The notes: generated by a model from the letters alone, not told the origin. Positions 1 through 7,897 are shown, numbered from the stretch's first letter. The stretch: DNA of 64,000 bases from Sinohyriopsis cumingii (GCA_028554795.2 CM068829.1:129720016-129784015); one strand, 5' to 3'. Translations and numbers: made by a program.

Positions 1-32
1 TATGAATTAGACAATGATTTGCTTATAGTATA

Positions 33-575
33 ATGAATCAAGAATTCGTCCGACATCCAACTATTCCAAATTATGAGGCAAACCGAGATGGCATAGTACG
101 ACACTGCACGCGAAGACGACCAGTTGGTGGAGTTGATAATGGTGGTTATTCAAGATTTACTGCCACGTGCGGAAAGAGGTATTTATGTCATCGTTTTATT
201 TACGAATGTTTCTTTGGAGTGATCCCTAAGGGTTTTGTCATTGATCACATTAACGGTAACATACTTGATAACTCTATAAACAATCTTCGCGTGGTCACTC
301 AGAGCAAGAACTGCCTACTGGGTAACACAGGGCGTTGTAAAACAGTTGCAAGAAGAGCTATTAAATCTATAAACGCAATTACAGGTGAAGAAATTGTATT
401 CCAGTCAATAAACGCCGCCGGTAGGTATTTCGGTATTTGTCCACCTTCTGTACAGCATGTCGCAGATGGGATCTACAAAACAGCATTTTCAAAGAAGCTC
501 AAACAGAAGATTTCATTCTGTTATATAACTCTTATCGTTGACACAAACGACGATAACTCCTCCGAGAGTGTGTAA
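33..575 (+). CDS. HNH homing-type endonuclease with NUMOD-like DNA-binding segments
   Basis: The 180-aa product looks like a free-standing homing endonuclease that would cut DNA site-specifically. An N-terminal NUMOD4-like stretch (about residues 9-25, IPNYEANRDGIVR) leads into an HNH core. That core has His53-Arg54, the pair Asp71-His72 followed by Asn75 in DHINGN, then Asn83-Asn84 and LRVVTQSKNC (residues 85-94). Residues 109-155 look like a NUMOD1 helix-turn-helix (IKSINAITGEE, then FQSINAAGRYFG). The ATG sits in the context TATAATG, as in the other E1 genes. Such enzymes are common in phages and large DNA viruses and rare in animal chromosomes, which supports a viral origin for this end of the window. 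Family call is firm; the target site and the link to E1 are inferred. Confidence 0.88.
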   Translation: MNQEFVRHPTIPNYEANRDGIVRHCTRRRPVGGVDNGGYSRFTATCGKRYLCHRFIYECFFGVIPKGFVIDHINGNILDNSINNLRVVTQSKNCLLGNTGRCKTVARRAIKSINAITGEEIVFQSINAAGRYFGICPPSVQHVADGIYKTAFSKKLKQKISFCYITLIVDTNDDNSSESV

Positions 576-909
576 CGCTTTGCAGAGTTGTCGTTGCTGG
601 TCAGAGGATTTGCTCCCCCTAAGAAAGCCACCTTGATAAAATATTTTATCGAGTTCATAACATGTAATCATTTATTTACCGTAGAATATATATTTTTTTA
701 CAAACAATATCCTCGTTTTACTGAATATATCCGACTGTTTTGCTCTTCTGTGCTTGTTATATGACCGCGCTTAAGAAAACATACAATTAAAATATTTTAA
801 ACAAGTCCCGCCCACTGCTAGAGCGAATTTCCAACTCGCAAGTAACAGTTGGGTTATATACGAAATCGCTCCCTAAGACCTTTGGGTCGATCGAAAGTCA
901 GCACGCGCA

Positions 910-990
910 AGCAAAACCATAAATTTAATCCGCCAATGGCGGGTGTCTTTTGTGCACCATCCAATGGTCGATTCAATGGATGGTTTTGCT
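910..990. repeat. Nested inverted repeats (possible cruciform)
   Basis: AGCAAAACCAT at 910-920 is perfectly complementary to ATGGTTTTGCT at 980-990. Inside lie a perfect hairpin CCGCC-AAT-GGCGG (930-942) and an 8-bp stem ACCATCCA/TGGATGGT (956-963 and 977-984). The last stem shares bases with the outer arm, so the two folds compete. Confidence 0.7.
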
Positions 991-1061
991 CTGCTGCTGA
1001 CCGTAGAAAATGACCCACCTGTGTATGTTTGTGTCGTCATAGGATAAGGTCTTAGGATAAG

Positions 1062-1301
1062 TTAGGATAAGATTACATGTTCATTGTGCCTTTACTTGCT
1101 GTCATACTCGAATCAGAGGTTAAAGGTTGTCTGTTCTGTACCGTCTCTTAGGATAAGATTACATGTTCATTGTGCCTTTGCTTGCTGTGATACTCGAATC
1201 AGAGGTAAAGGTTGTCTGTTCTGTACCGTCTCTTAGGATAAGATTACATGTTCATTGTACCTTTGCTTGCTGTGATACTCGAATCAGAGGTAAAGGTTGT
1301 T
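1062..1301. repeat. 85-86 bp direct tandem repeat, about 2.8 copies
   Basis: Copies run 1062-1147 (86 bp), 1148-1232 (85 bp) and 1233 to about 1301 (partial). Each begins TTAGGATAAGATTACATG and contains GATACTCGAATCAGAGG or a near match. Copies 2 and 3 are almost identical, so the array is young or kept uniform. Extra TAGGATAAG motifs lie just before it (1040-1060) and near 1420. Confidence 0.9.
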
Positions 1302-1478
1302 TGTGTTGTCAAATAAATGTTTGCCGGGCCTGCTAGAGAACTCGATCCTAGAAGCCAGGGCTGTCTCGTCTTGTAAATAAATGTGCCTCTGAGTCACTTG
1401 GCAGTCAGAGGGGTCCGTCCTTAGGATAAGTTACGTGTTATATGTTTGTCCTTGTCAATTCACTAAACACGTCTTCTT

Positions 1479-1514
1479 GAGCCTATAGAACGTTATTTGA
1501 CGATCTAGAGGCTC
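1479..1514. repeat. Stem-loop element, copy 1
   Basis: Arms GAGCCTATAG (1479-1488) and CTAGAGGCTC (1505-1514) pair at 9 of 10 positions around a 16-nt loop AACGTTATTTGACGAT. The same loop recurs in copy 2 at 1576-1611, followed in both by TTGCAGGGGATAAA or a one-base variant. Confidence 0.7.
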
Positions 1515-1575
1515 TTGCAGGGGATAAAGTGTTTCGTGTTACATGTTGTATTGTCATGTCGGAAGCAGTCCTCGT

Positions 1576-1611
1576 GGGGTTCTAGAACGTTATTTGACGA
1601 TCTAGGCCCTT
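1576..1611. repeat. Stem-loop element, copy 2
   Basis: The 16-nt loop (1586-1601) is identical to that of copy 1. The outer arms differ (GGGGTT against GCCCTT) but still pair mostly through G-C and G-T, with one mismatch. It ends about 100 bp before the start of the 138-aa gene at 1710. Confidence 0.6.
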
Positions 1612-1709
1612 GCAGGGGATAAATGTTTCCGACTGTCTCGTTTTGTTTTGGAAAGCTAGCGTTTCTCATGCAAAGTGTTTCTATTAAAAATATAAAAATA
1701 TATAATAAT

Positions 1710-2126
1710 ATGAATCACGAAAATATAAATACCATACTTGTTGAAATTAAAGAATTACAACAGCGAGGTTTTAATATTTTACTAGACACTGAAACAATTA
1801 TGTCAGATTTTGAATCCTTGAATGAGCTATCACGCTTGGGGAAGAACAATCTCCCTGCCAGATATAGGTTCATTAAGGGTTTGCAAGATCGCATTTACAG
1901 ATCACTTGCCGGGATAACTGAAAATCAGGTATCTGAATTTATTCCACTGTGCCGTGCAGTTGAGAAGATTCGTCTTGGATTGTCACAAGAGTATGAGACT
2001 CGAAAATTAATTAGCACCAGGGTGAGACGGTTAAAAGGTTATATAAAGAATCTAGACACGGAAATGCCTTGCATTTCTGACAAAAATACTAGTGTTTCTG
2101 ACTACGAGGCCGACAAGGAAGTATAA
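1710..2126 (+). CDS. Unknown 138-aa helical protein of E1
   Basis: I do not recognise this protein. The likely start is the ATG at 1710, because it follows a TATA-rich block (1691-1709) and opens a hydrophilic protein. An in-frame ATG at 1623 would add 29 residues that look like read-through of the upstream repeat region. From the 1710 start the product has long predicted helices rich in Leu, Glu, Arg and Lys (NINTILVEIKELQQRG near the N-terminus, RKLISTRVRRLKGYIKNL further on) and an acidic tail. There is no signal peptide or membrane segment. It converges on the minus-strand capsid cluster across a hairpin. An early regulatory or accessory role is possible but unsupported. Confidence 0.6.
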   Translation: MNHENINTILVEIKELQQRGFNILLDTETIMSDFESLNELSRLGKNNLPARYRFIKGLQDRIYRSLAGITENQVSEFIPLCRAVEKIRLGLSQEYETRKLISTRVRRLKGYIKNLDTEMPCISDKNTSVSDYEADKEV

Positions 2127-2297
2127 ACCGCATAGCGTGTGACTCACAGCACAAAGTGAAAGTAGAACCTGAGAACGCTAGCGCCCCCCCCCCCCCCCCC
2201 GCTTGGAGTGTAAAGCACATTTCCACGGGTAAAAAAAAAAGTGTATTATTTTTTTTGCCCTTGGAAACTCAAAGAGTTTCTCAAGTGAAGGGCGCTT
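2127..2297. terminator. Convergent intergenic region: 17-C run and strong hairpin
   Basis: This gap separates two convergent transcription units. It holds an uninterrupted run of 17 C (2184-2200), then A- and T-runs, then a compound palindrome at 2257-2293. The inner stem GAAACTC-AAA-GAGTTTC (2264-2280) is perfect and lies inside outer arms GCCCTT and AAGGGC. It sits just past the stop of the last minus-strand gene, as a 3'-end or termination structure would. The function is inferred. Confidence 0.5.
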
Positions 2298-2594
2298 TCA
2301 GATTTTCAGGATTTGCTTAAGCGTTTCAACATCAATACAGGAATGAGAATAGTTCATAATCTGTTCTCGTTGACACCAAACTATGATCATATGATTTTGC
2401 TGTAGCTCTGTTAATTGTGACGGAGTTAACAAGAAGTCTTCGTCACCATACACGTCAATAACTATTTTAACGGGGAAATACTGTTCTGGGAATGTCTGTA
2501 TTTGAAATGCGGTTTTTATTGCCTCGTAAAGAATTTGCTTATCATGAATATGAACTCGTGCATGAATGTACTCGGGTTGATACATTATACACAA
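2298..2594 (-). CDS. Unknown 98-aa protein, last gene of the E1 minus-strand cluster
   Basis: Not recognised. The product is small and soluble-looking with alternating beta/alpha character (FPVKIVIDVYGDED, then HMIIVWCQREQIM, then a C-terminal helix VETLKQILKI). There is no signal peptide or membrane segment. The ATG lies in GTATAATG, the same start context as its neighbours, which supports it as a real gene. It begins 136 bp after the penton-like gene and ends 5 bp from the compound hairpin. No counterpart is visible in E2, whose left part is missing. Confidence 0.6.
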   Translation of the reverse strand: MCIMYQPEYIHARVHIHDKQILYEAIKTAFQIQTFPEQYFPVKIVIDVYGDEDFLLTPSQLTELQQNHMIIVWCQREQIMNYSHSCIDVETLKQILKI

Positions 2595-2730
2595 CCGTTT
2601 TTTTTTAAATGCGTGCTAGCACTTTCAACGATAACTTATGCTGGTTTTGATAGGGTATTTGCACGATAAAATGACGAAAATGGATCAGTGCAGAAAAAAA
2701 AACTATTATAAATATTATGGATCCCTTGAC

Positions 2731-4155
2731 TTAGGACTTCACCAGTAAGTTTATACTAACAGTCTCGTCACGCAGGTCCAACAAATTCCCCCTCTGGTCG
2801 GTGAGTTTGAAATTTATCGTTGACAACCACGGGTTATGACACCGTAGATAGACCGGATTGATTGGTTCTTGCACAATCAGAAAACCAGGGGGGTCTCTTG
2901 GTGTGAACGTATACAGGATAAACCCCTGTTGTGCCGTCGTAGTATCTGATGCGCTGTAACTGCCATCGATGACGTCACATACAAGATTGACCGCAATAAC
3001 ATCTGTGATATTTACGATCCCGGGTGAGATGTGTCTGCCATCGGATGCTGTACTGTTGTCGTGCTTGAGAATAACAGGTTGTGGTTTTATTCGTTCGTAC
3101 GCGGCAAGAATATCTTCGAAAGATTGATCGATGAGATCAGAGACTGATTTTCTCAGCTCGGGCACGTTATATCCAGGAAATTTAAAATCTGAAATATCAT
3201 TCACTTGAATACCATATTTAATTGCAAAATCTGCTCTGGCTATCTGTCTATAATTATCATCGATATAGTCTTTAAGATCCAGTAAAGCCTGAATTATTCT
3301 TAGATTTATAGTTTCCATGGCCGATGCGAGTTTGTTTAGTTTTTCTATGGTTGTGATAATATTATCACGCGGACTTGTTAAATCAGAAATATAATCTTGG
3401 AAATATACTCGCAGGAGTTGTAGCTGTTGTTTATGTACTAGATTGATCGGAATAAATAATTCAGATTCTATATCATCTAGACGGTAAACACGGAGCTCCT
3501 GCCCCCCCTTAACACGTGGAGCTTCTATACTCCAAGTATCGGGCATTAAAGTACTTTTTCTTGCTAGTAATTGATCTGCAAGGAGTAAATAATAATTGTA
3601 CTCGAGGTCGTGTAGTGCTTCTTTATAGGTCATAAAATCCGATTTTTCAGGTTTTGGTGGACGAGGTTTAACCTCGGGGGCCTTTGGCCATCCTAATAAT
3701 GTTCGGATTGAGCTGTTATAAATATCCACGGCGTATCCTGGCGTTGAGATTTCAATGACCGCAGACAGCGTTGGTTCATGAGCTGTTATAGATATTTTGG
3801 CTTCCTTGCCGGTGATTCGTTTTATTTGGCGTTGTATCTCATTATTGATTTCTTCGATCTGATAACTCCCAGTGGGAAGTGTAATTGTATTCCAGTCAAG
3901 TTCACCCTGTTCGCCGGAGTCGGCTTTGCTTTTCCCGAACACGAATGAATTATTTGGCTGCAGACCACCAAATGATGCCGACCTAACATTGGGCCAGCTG
4001 TGATACACACTGAGCTTTGCTAACGCGATTTCACTCACTGGAATTGGAGTTCGAAAATTAATACCGAATTCTGGTGTCGTCGAGGACACTGAGATCATTG
4101 TGGTCCTTACCGGTGTTGTGTTTGTGACTATTTGTTGAAGCAGTTCTATTGACAT
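2731..4155 (-). CDS. Putative penton/minor capsid or spike-base protein
   Basis: The 474-aa product has two beta-rich ends around a helical middle. The N-terminal 160 residues contain LPTGSYQIEEINNEI and a segment ending in LLGW. A proline-rich linker (KPRPPKPEK, about 162-170) follows, then about 150 residues of mostly helix. The C-terminal 110 residues are beta-rich, with FTPRDPPGF, NPVYLRCH and FKLTDQRGNLLDL. From memory, similar two-ended proteins occur in Polinton/adintovirus-type elements of invertebrates next to fibre genes, which suggests a vertex or minor capsid role; I cannot verify this here. Its first 98 bases overlap the end of the upstream membrane-protein gene in another frame, and its start context is AAATAATG. 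E2 keeps only the N-terminal third. Confidence 0.55.
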   Translation of the reverse strand: MSIELLQQIVTNTTPVRTTMISVSSTTPEFGINFRTPIPVSEIALAKLSVYHSWPNVRSASFGGLQPNNSFVFGKSKADSGEQGELDWNTITLPTGSYQIEEINNEIQRQIKRITGKEAKISITAHEPTLSAVIEISTPGYAVDIYNSSIRTLLGWPKAPEVKPRPPKPEKSDFMTYKEALHDLEYNYYLLLADQLLARKSTLMPDTWSIEAPRVKGGQELRVYRLDDIESELFIPINLVHKQQLQLLRVYFQDYISDLTSPRDNIITTIEKLNKLASAMETINLRIIQALLDLKDYIDDNYRQIARADFAIKYGIQVNDISDFKFPGYNVPELRKSVSDLIDQSFEDILAAYERIKPQPVILKHDNSTASDGRHISPGIVNITDVIAVNLVCDVIDGSYSASDTTTAQQGFILYTFTPRDPPGFLIVQEPINPVYLRCHNPWLSTINFKLTDQRGNLLDLRDETVSINLLVKS

Positions 4156-4630
4156 TATTTATTTGTTTAGTTTTCAAATAGTCATTGTACGCATCTGACA
4201 TTAGTTTGAATTCAGAATCTGATATCGTAGCGTCGCTACTTTGCACGTCTAACGATGATGATATCAGCGATGATAATTTCTGATATGCGGTCGTGGCTGT
4301 ATTTAATTTTGTCGTGTAATCGTGTAATTTTGTGTTAGCACATGATGATATTTTTTTTGCTATGATGCCGAAAACTCCAGCTGTTGTTGTGGCCGCGGAA
4401 ACACAGATCGTGGCGGCGACTGCTGCAGTTACCGGAGTGACCGCTGATAGTATTGCTCCGGCAGATGCAACAACGGCAGATACTGAATAAACCATAATAT
4501 CCAGCACTGTTATGCGGCGCTTGTATTTTTTTACTTTTTGACTAGTTACTTCGATGACAGTTTTTAACTCAGATTGCCACTCACGGACTTGATTGTATCG
4601 ATATTGTTGAGCATCTGGCGTCGTTGACAT
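4058..4630 (-). CDS. Two-helix membrane protein of E1
   Basis: The 190-aa product has a basic N-terminal helix (KVKKYKRR at 32-39), two hydrophobic stretches (about 40-63 and 66-90) rich in Ala, Val, Ser and Thr, then a helical region with a DSEFKLMSDAYNDYLK-like motif and a polar, His/Asp-rich tail. The layout resembles SLATT-type two-helix membrane proteins and similar small proteins I recall beside fibre genes in invertebrate virus-like elements. The gene starts 7 bp after the fibre stop codon, in TGAATAATG, and its end overlaps the next gene by 98 bp. A virion-membrane, holin-like or entry-linked role is possible; none is shown. A decayed copy is in E2. Confidence 0.6.
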   Translation of the reverse strand: MSTTPDAQQYRYNQVREWQSELKTVIEVTSQKVKKYKRRITVLDIMVYSVSAVVASAGAILSAVTPVTAAVAATICVSAATTTAGVFGIIAKKISSCANTKLHDYTTKLNTATTAYQKLSSLISSSLDVQSSDATISDSEFKLMSDAYNDYLKTKQINNVNRTASTNSHKHNTGKDHNDLSVLDDTRIRY

Positions 4631-4637
4631 TATTCAA

Positions 4638-5648
4638 TTACGCGGTAACCAATTGAGGCGTTGCAGCGACGAATTCCAAACAAAACCAGTAAGATGTTGC
4701 TGTTAAACTATCGTCCTCGGCTTCAAGCATAAATGTTTCCTCGGTTCCGCTGTTTAGTATTACAGTGCAAACCCCGGAATACTTATCGGTGGAATGTCTC
4801 CAAGGATATGTTGTGAAGATTTCAAATTTAGCGGCTGAAAACACAGACAACCTGTAAACACCGGTGGCTGTTGCTGTATATTTGATAGTGTTATTTTGTC
4901 GTGACCATGTTGCGAATCCCGATGATACCGTGAATACGATGTTGGTGATATGCCCCGGAGTAACTCCAGTGGGAACTTTAATCAAACTGGTTTTGTTAAC
5001 GATATCAGGAATACCCGATACGATATCCTGCTGTGTTTGTTTGATCGTGTTAATGTCGGTCTTTACATCAGCGAGTTTTACATCGACGACTGGAGGAGTC
5101 CCAAAGAACTTATCCACGACCTCATCAGTTTTTACGAAGTTTCTTCGAAATCTTGTAAACGCGCCCACGTGAACATCATGCTCTGCACGCAGCGTATTTA
5201 GTTTACCGTTGACGATGTCCACGTATTGTTTGTTTGACGCATCCTGGTCGGATTCGGGATTCGCTAACGCGGTTATTTTGTTGCCGCTCATGCTGAGTTC
5301 GCCTGTCATCGTGTCACCGGCTTTTTTCACACATTTATCAACACCTTTATCAATACTGTCTTTGATGCTTGCGATTGATATATTCGAGTCCTTGATCCGG
5401 CCGCCATCACTAAATGCAACGAAGTTATCCTTGGTAGCTCCAAGAACTCTGCGAATTATATCATTCCACTTAATGTTGCTCGTTCTTAGTTTTCCTTGCC
5501 TGTCTTGGAAAATAGCAACTTCATCTGGGTCAACTCCAGCTATATTCAAAAGATTATCGACTTCATCTTTGGTCGCATATTTTGAGAGGTCAGCATCTGT
5601 GCTTGGTTTACCTCCTCGTGTGAAAGGTCTTCCGTAAATATCCACCAT
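4638..5648 (-). CDS. Putative trimeric fibre / receptor-binding protein
   Basis: The 336-aa product has a modular fibre layout. An N-terminal attachment-like region (1-60) is followed by a segment DGGRIKDSNIS. Then comes the phage-fibre-type motif GDTMTGELSMSGNKI (111-125) completed by NPESDQDASNKQYVD (130-144), and a coiled-coil-like shaft (LNTLRAEHDVHV, then DVKTDINTIKQTQQDI). The C-terminal 110 residues are beta-rich and suit a globular head. The motif GDTMTG...GNKI...P...DA.NK.YVD is well known from tail fibres of double-stranded DNA phages. The neighbours are capsid genes. The start ATG is in GAATAATG. The receptor is unknown. Confidence is good for fibre-like, lower for the head function. 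E2 has a three-piece frameshifted copy. Confidence 0.75.
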   Translation of the reverse strand: MVDIYGRPFTRGGKPSTDADLSKYATKDEVDNLLNIAGVDPDEVAIFQDRQGKLRTSNIKWNDIIRRVLGATKDNFVAFSDGGRIKDSNISIASIKDSIDKGVDKCVKKAGDTMTGELSMSGNKITALANPESDQDASNKQYVDIVNGKLNTLRAEHDVHVGAFTRFRRNFVKTDEVVDKFFGTPPVVDVKLADVKTDINTIKQTQQDIVSGIPDIVNKTSLIKVPTGVTPGHITNIVFTVSSGFATWSRQNNTIKYTATATGVYRLSVFSAAKFEIFTTYPWRHSTDKYSGVCTVILNSGTEETFMLEAEDDSLTATSYWFCLEFVAATPQLVTA

Positions 5649-5666
5649 TATTCTTATTGCTGTTTT

Positions 5667-6107
5667 TCAAATGCTAGCATTTCTCGATGCGGTATATTCA
5701 TACACTACTTTATGAGGAGGAGTTGCTGGATTTCTTGAGATTGCATCAAGAACATTTAAAACCTCCCTCCCACAAATGGGCGGATCAATTAATGTTTGTG
5801 TTGGTAACGTCGACTGCCACACTGGAACATTAGAAAATCTGCTGACATACTTGAGAAACTCAACTGGCGGTGCTAAACCGTACGAATCAAAATAGATAAT
5901 TCCACGTGGATCGATCGCGTAAGCAACCCAGTGAGTTCCTGGACCATCTTTGTTGTCGAGATTGATAATGCCAGTTTCTGGATTATTCGGTCGTTGCGGT
6001 AATTGATCTCGCATAAATACGCCTCTGAAATGTTTTACACGCAATTTTTTAACAGCATCGAGTAAATCAAAATTGCTCAACGGCGTTAGAATTTTTTTGG
6101 ATACCAT
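5667..6107 (-). CDS. Adenain-like cysteine protease (virion maturation)
   Basis: The 146-aa product matches the adenovirus/Polinton protease family (C5/C48-like fold). The catalytic set is visible: His59 in GTHWVAY, Asp74 in YFDSYG, Gln104 and Cys112 in PPICGRE. Adenain is about 204 aa, so this is a minimal version, as in Polintons. It would cut structural precursors, and three neighbours carry matches to the adenain consensus (I/L/M)xGG|x or (I/L/M)xGx|G. The first 22 nt overlap the end of the core-protein gene, and this is the only gene of the cluster without a TAATG start context, so it may be read from a shared message. The E2 counterpart begins at the Met aligned near residue 10. Confidence 0.9.
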   Translation of the reverse strand: MVSKKILTPLSNFDLLDAVKKLRVKHFRGVFMRDQLPQRPNNPETGIINLDNKDGPGTHWVAYAIDPRGIIYFDSYGLAPPVEFLKYVSRFSNVPVWQSTLPTQTLIDPPICGREVLNVLDAISRNPATPPHKVVYEYTASRNASI

Positions 6108-6529
6108 GATGGTGGAGTTCCTGGTAGTCTTAGACCGCGTCCCTTTTTTTTCTTGTATCCTTTTCCCGTTGCCTTTTTTAGTGCCATTCCAGCTGCAGTT
6201 CCAACTGCACCGAGTGCTGCGGCTTTTGCTACGGCTGGTGCTGCCGCGGCAATCAACGCCGGTATTGCTGCGAGAAGAGGAAATATTCCACCGGTTTTAG
6301 TCATGTCCTTGATAGCTGCAGCAGAGAAATCAAGTCGGACACCGGTTTTTGCTGTTAGTGCCTTATTAAAATGTTTAAGCTGAGTATTAGTCAACGACAA
6401 TTTGTTTGGACCACCAGTAATCTGATCTCGTTTTAGTGTTATTGATGTCCCGCACGTGCTTGCGTTCTTTGATTGCAATTTCTTCGTTTGACCGGAAGTC
6501 AAGGTGACATTAACATGACTGTATGACAT
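6086..6529 (-). CDS. Basic core/membrane-active protein, adenovirus pX-like
   Basis: The 147-aa product has a polar N-terminal third and a long Ala-rich hydrophobic helix (about 85-115, LLAAIPALIAAAAPAVAKAA). It ends in a Lys/Arg/Gly-rich tail (KKKKGRG, then LPGTPPSWYPKKF). ITGG at residues 37-40 matches the adenain consensus, so an N-terminal propeptide of about 40 residues may be removed; the following Pro in E1 is unfavourable, but E2 has Glu there. A hydrophobic helix next to a basic tail resembles adenovirus pX/mu and the core proteins described for adintoviruses. It would bind DNA in the virion. It starts 27 bp after the capsid stop codon, at GATATAATG. Confidence 0.65.
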   Translation of the reverse strand: MSYSHVNVTLTSGQTKKLQSKNASTCGTSITLKRDQITGGPNKLSLTNTQLKHFNKALTAKTGVRLDFSAAAIKDMTKTGGIFPLLAAIPALIAAAAPAVAKAAALGAVGTAAGMALKKATGKGYKKKKGRGLRLPGTPPSWYPKKF

Positions 6530-6556
6530 TATATCCTAAGTTTGATTTTAATTGCG

Positions 6557-7897
6557 TTACATATTCTCGATTGGAGCGTCGATGACCCTCATTCGTCCGC
6601 CAACACCTTCAAGCAGCATTGCTTTATCGGAGAGTATGACAGCAATCGCTCTGTAACCACCAGCAGGAACACCTACACGAGCTCGGAAATGTAGGTCGAC
6701 AACAGATTGTTTAACCAGATCAAGATGTTCCAGCGAAAAGTAATAAATCGGATATAAACTCATAAAGTCTCGCTGTGATATTTGCAGGCCAGTGTCTACA
6801 TTAAGGTCGCGCCCCATAAATGACATCAGACGATGATACGCGCGTGCGACACGATGATGTTCGAAATCTATTAATATATCCTCAGATGGCTCCTGATGCC
6901 CATTTATTCTCAACGAAACTTCAGAAACTCCAAGTGTATCAAATACCATTGGATTTCTTTCCTGGCTATCTGTTCTAGCACGGTATTGAAATGCAATGAA
7001 AATATGTCGTGGTGCTGATACTCCTTGTTGCGATGATATATGCCATGTAAACAACCCACCATTATCACCCTGAATAACGTCTGTGGTTGTTGTTTTCCAG
7101 GATAGCAGTGATTTACCGCCCGTGTCCATGAAAGACAACAGTCGTTGTTCTTCGGTGATTGACGGAGACAACACTGGCATCCACAACCACAGTTTAGTTA
7201 GTATTACCTGACCAGGGGCAACAGCAGCATCTCGCCAGATAGCGTCATTATCATCAGGTTTTCGCACAAGTACAACTGTGTGTTTGGCACCGAATATGAC
7301 CTTGTGGACATCTCTGCAGAATCCAGAGATGTGAGACAATGGAATCACACCTGAGAACTCTTCATCTCCACTTAACATCGATCTACGTGTTGCAAAACCC
7401 AAATTAAAATTTTCGTTCATCGATGCAACTGCGTCACCGGCATTATTCATTGTTACATTCCTGTTCTCGGGGCTGTCGGTTATATCCTTTGCAAACATCA
7501 TTGATGGTCCGGCTGATCTGGTGTAATCATCCGAGTATCTCGCCAACCCGAGAATTGTTGTGGCAACGTCGACGTTATCATGAATTGTTTCAATTTCTTT
7601 TCCATCTATCATGTAAATAGCGGATTTAAATAACGCCATGATGCCGTTGTTAACAAATCCAACTCGGTCGCCGATTCCGTAGTTAGTGTTATCATTCTTT
7701 AAAAGCCTACCTTCAACTTCGATGAAGGCCTCAGCGGGCAAGAAGTATCTACTTGTATCCTGGACCTGTAGTTCAATTCTTCCGCGTTGGTTAGGATCAC
7801 GTGCTTCATAAGAATAATATTGAAAATCACGTACAGAATCATCTTTAAGTACTGGTTTGGACATATCAAACGCGTCATTGGATTTTCGTGCAAACAT
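6557..7897 (-). CDS. Putative major capsid protein (double jelly-roll type)
   Basis: I choose the ATG at 7897 (446 aa) over an in-frame ATG at 7948 because it has the AATAATAATG context and because E2 starts at the equivalent Met. The protein opens with a short polar segment, then strand-rich sequence: GRIELQVQDTSRYFLP, then VEGRLLK, FVNNGIMALF, YMIDGKEIE and ATTILGLARYSDDY. The order of a bilayered early strand followed by an 'NGK/DGKEIE' turn is what I recall of double jelly-roll capsid proteins in Polinton-like elements. Its central place between pVI-like and core genes is also typical. The C-terminus (LLEGVGG) has an LxGx|G match, possibly by chance. Fold assignment needs a structure model. 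Confidence 0.7.
   Translation of the reverse strand: MFARKSNDAFDMSKPVLKDDSVRDFQYYSYEARDPNQRGRIELQVQDTSRYFLPAEAFIEVEGRLLKNDNTNYGIGDRVGFVNNGIMALFKSAIYMIDGKEIETIHDNVDVATTILGLARYSDDYTRSAGPSMMFAKDITDSPENRNVTMNNAGDAVASMNENFNLGFATRRSMLSGDEEFSGVIPLSHISGFCRDVHKVIFGAKHTVVLVRKPDDNDAIWRDAAVAPGQVILTKLWLWMPVLSPSITEEQRLLSFMDTGGKSLLSWKTTTTDVIQGDNGGLFTWHISSQQGVSAPRHIFIAFQYRARTDSQERNPMVFDTLGVSEVSLRINGHQEPSEDILIDFEHHRVARAYHRLMSFMGRDLNVDTGLQISQRDFMSLYPIYYFSLEHLDLVKQSVVDLHFRARVGVPAGGYRAIAVILSDKAMLLEGVGGRMRVIDAPIENM

Larger units (their letters stand above)
576..1709. promoter_or_regulatory. Repeat-rich non-coding control region of E1
   Basis: No credible gene. From left to right it holds an inverted-repeat cluster (910-990), three copies of an 85-bp tandem repeat (1062-1301), six copies of TAGGATAAG spread over 1040-1430, two related stem-loops (1479-1611), and an AT-rich TATAAAAATATATAATAAT-like stretch at 1691-1709 directly before the plus-strand gene. 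Iterated short motifs plus hairpins next to a TATA-like block fit an origin or enhancer/promoter. That role is inference from layout only. Confidence 0.5.

Noticed and set aside
4864..5637. Plus-strand open frames opposite the fibre gene
   Set aside because: They mirror a strongly coding minus-strand frame, show no domain and lack a start context like the other E1 genes.
6073..6383. Plus-strand Ala/Val/Pro-rich frames opposite the core protein
   Set aside because: They are the complement of the Ala-rich helix and basic tail; low complexity explains them.
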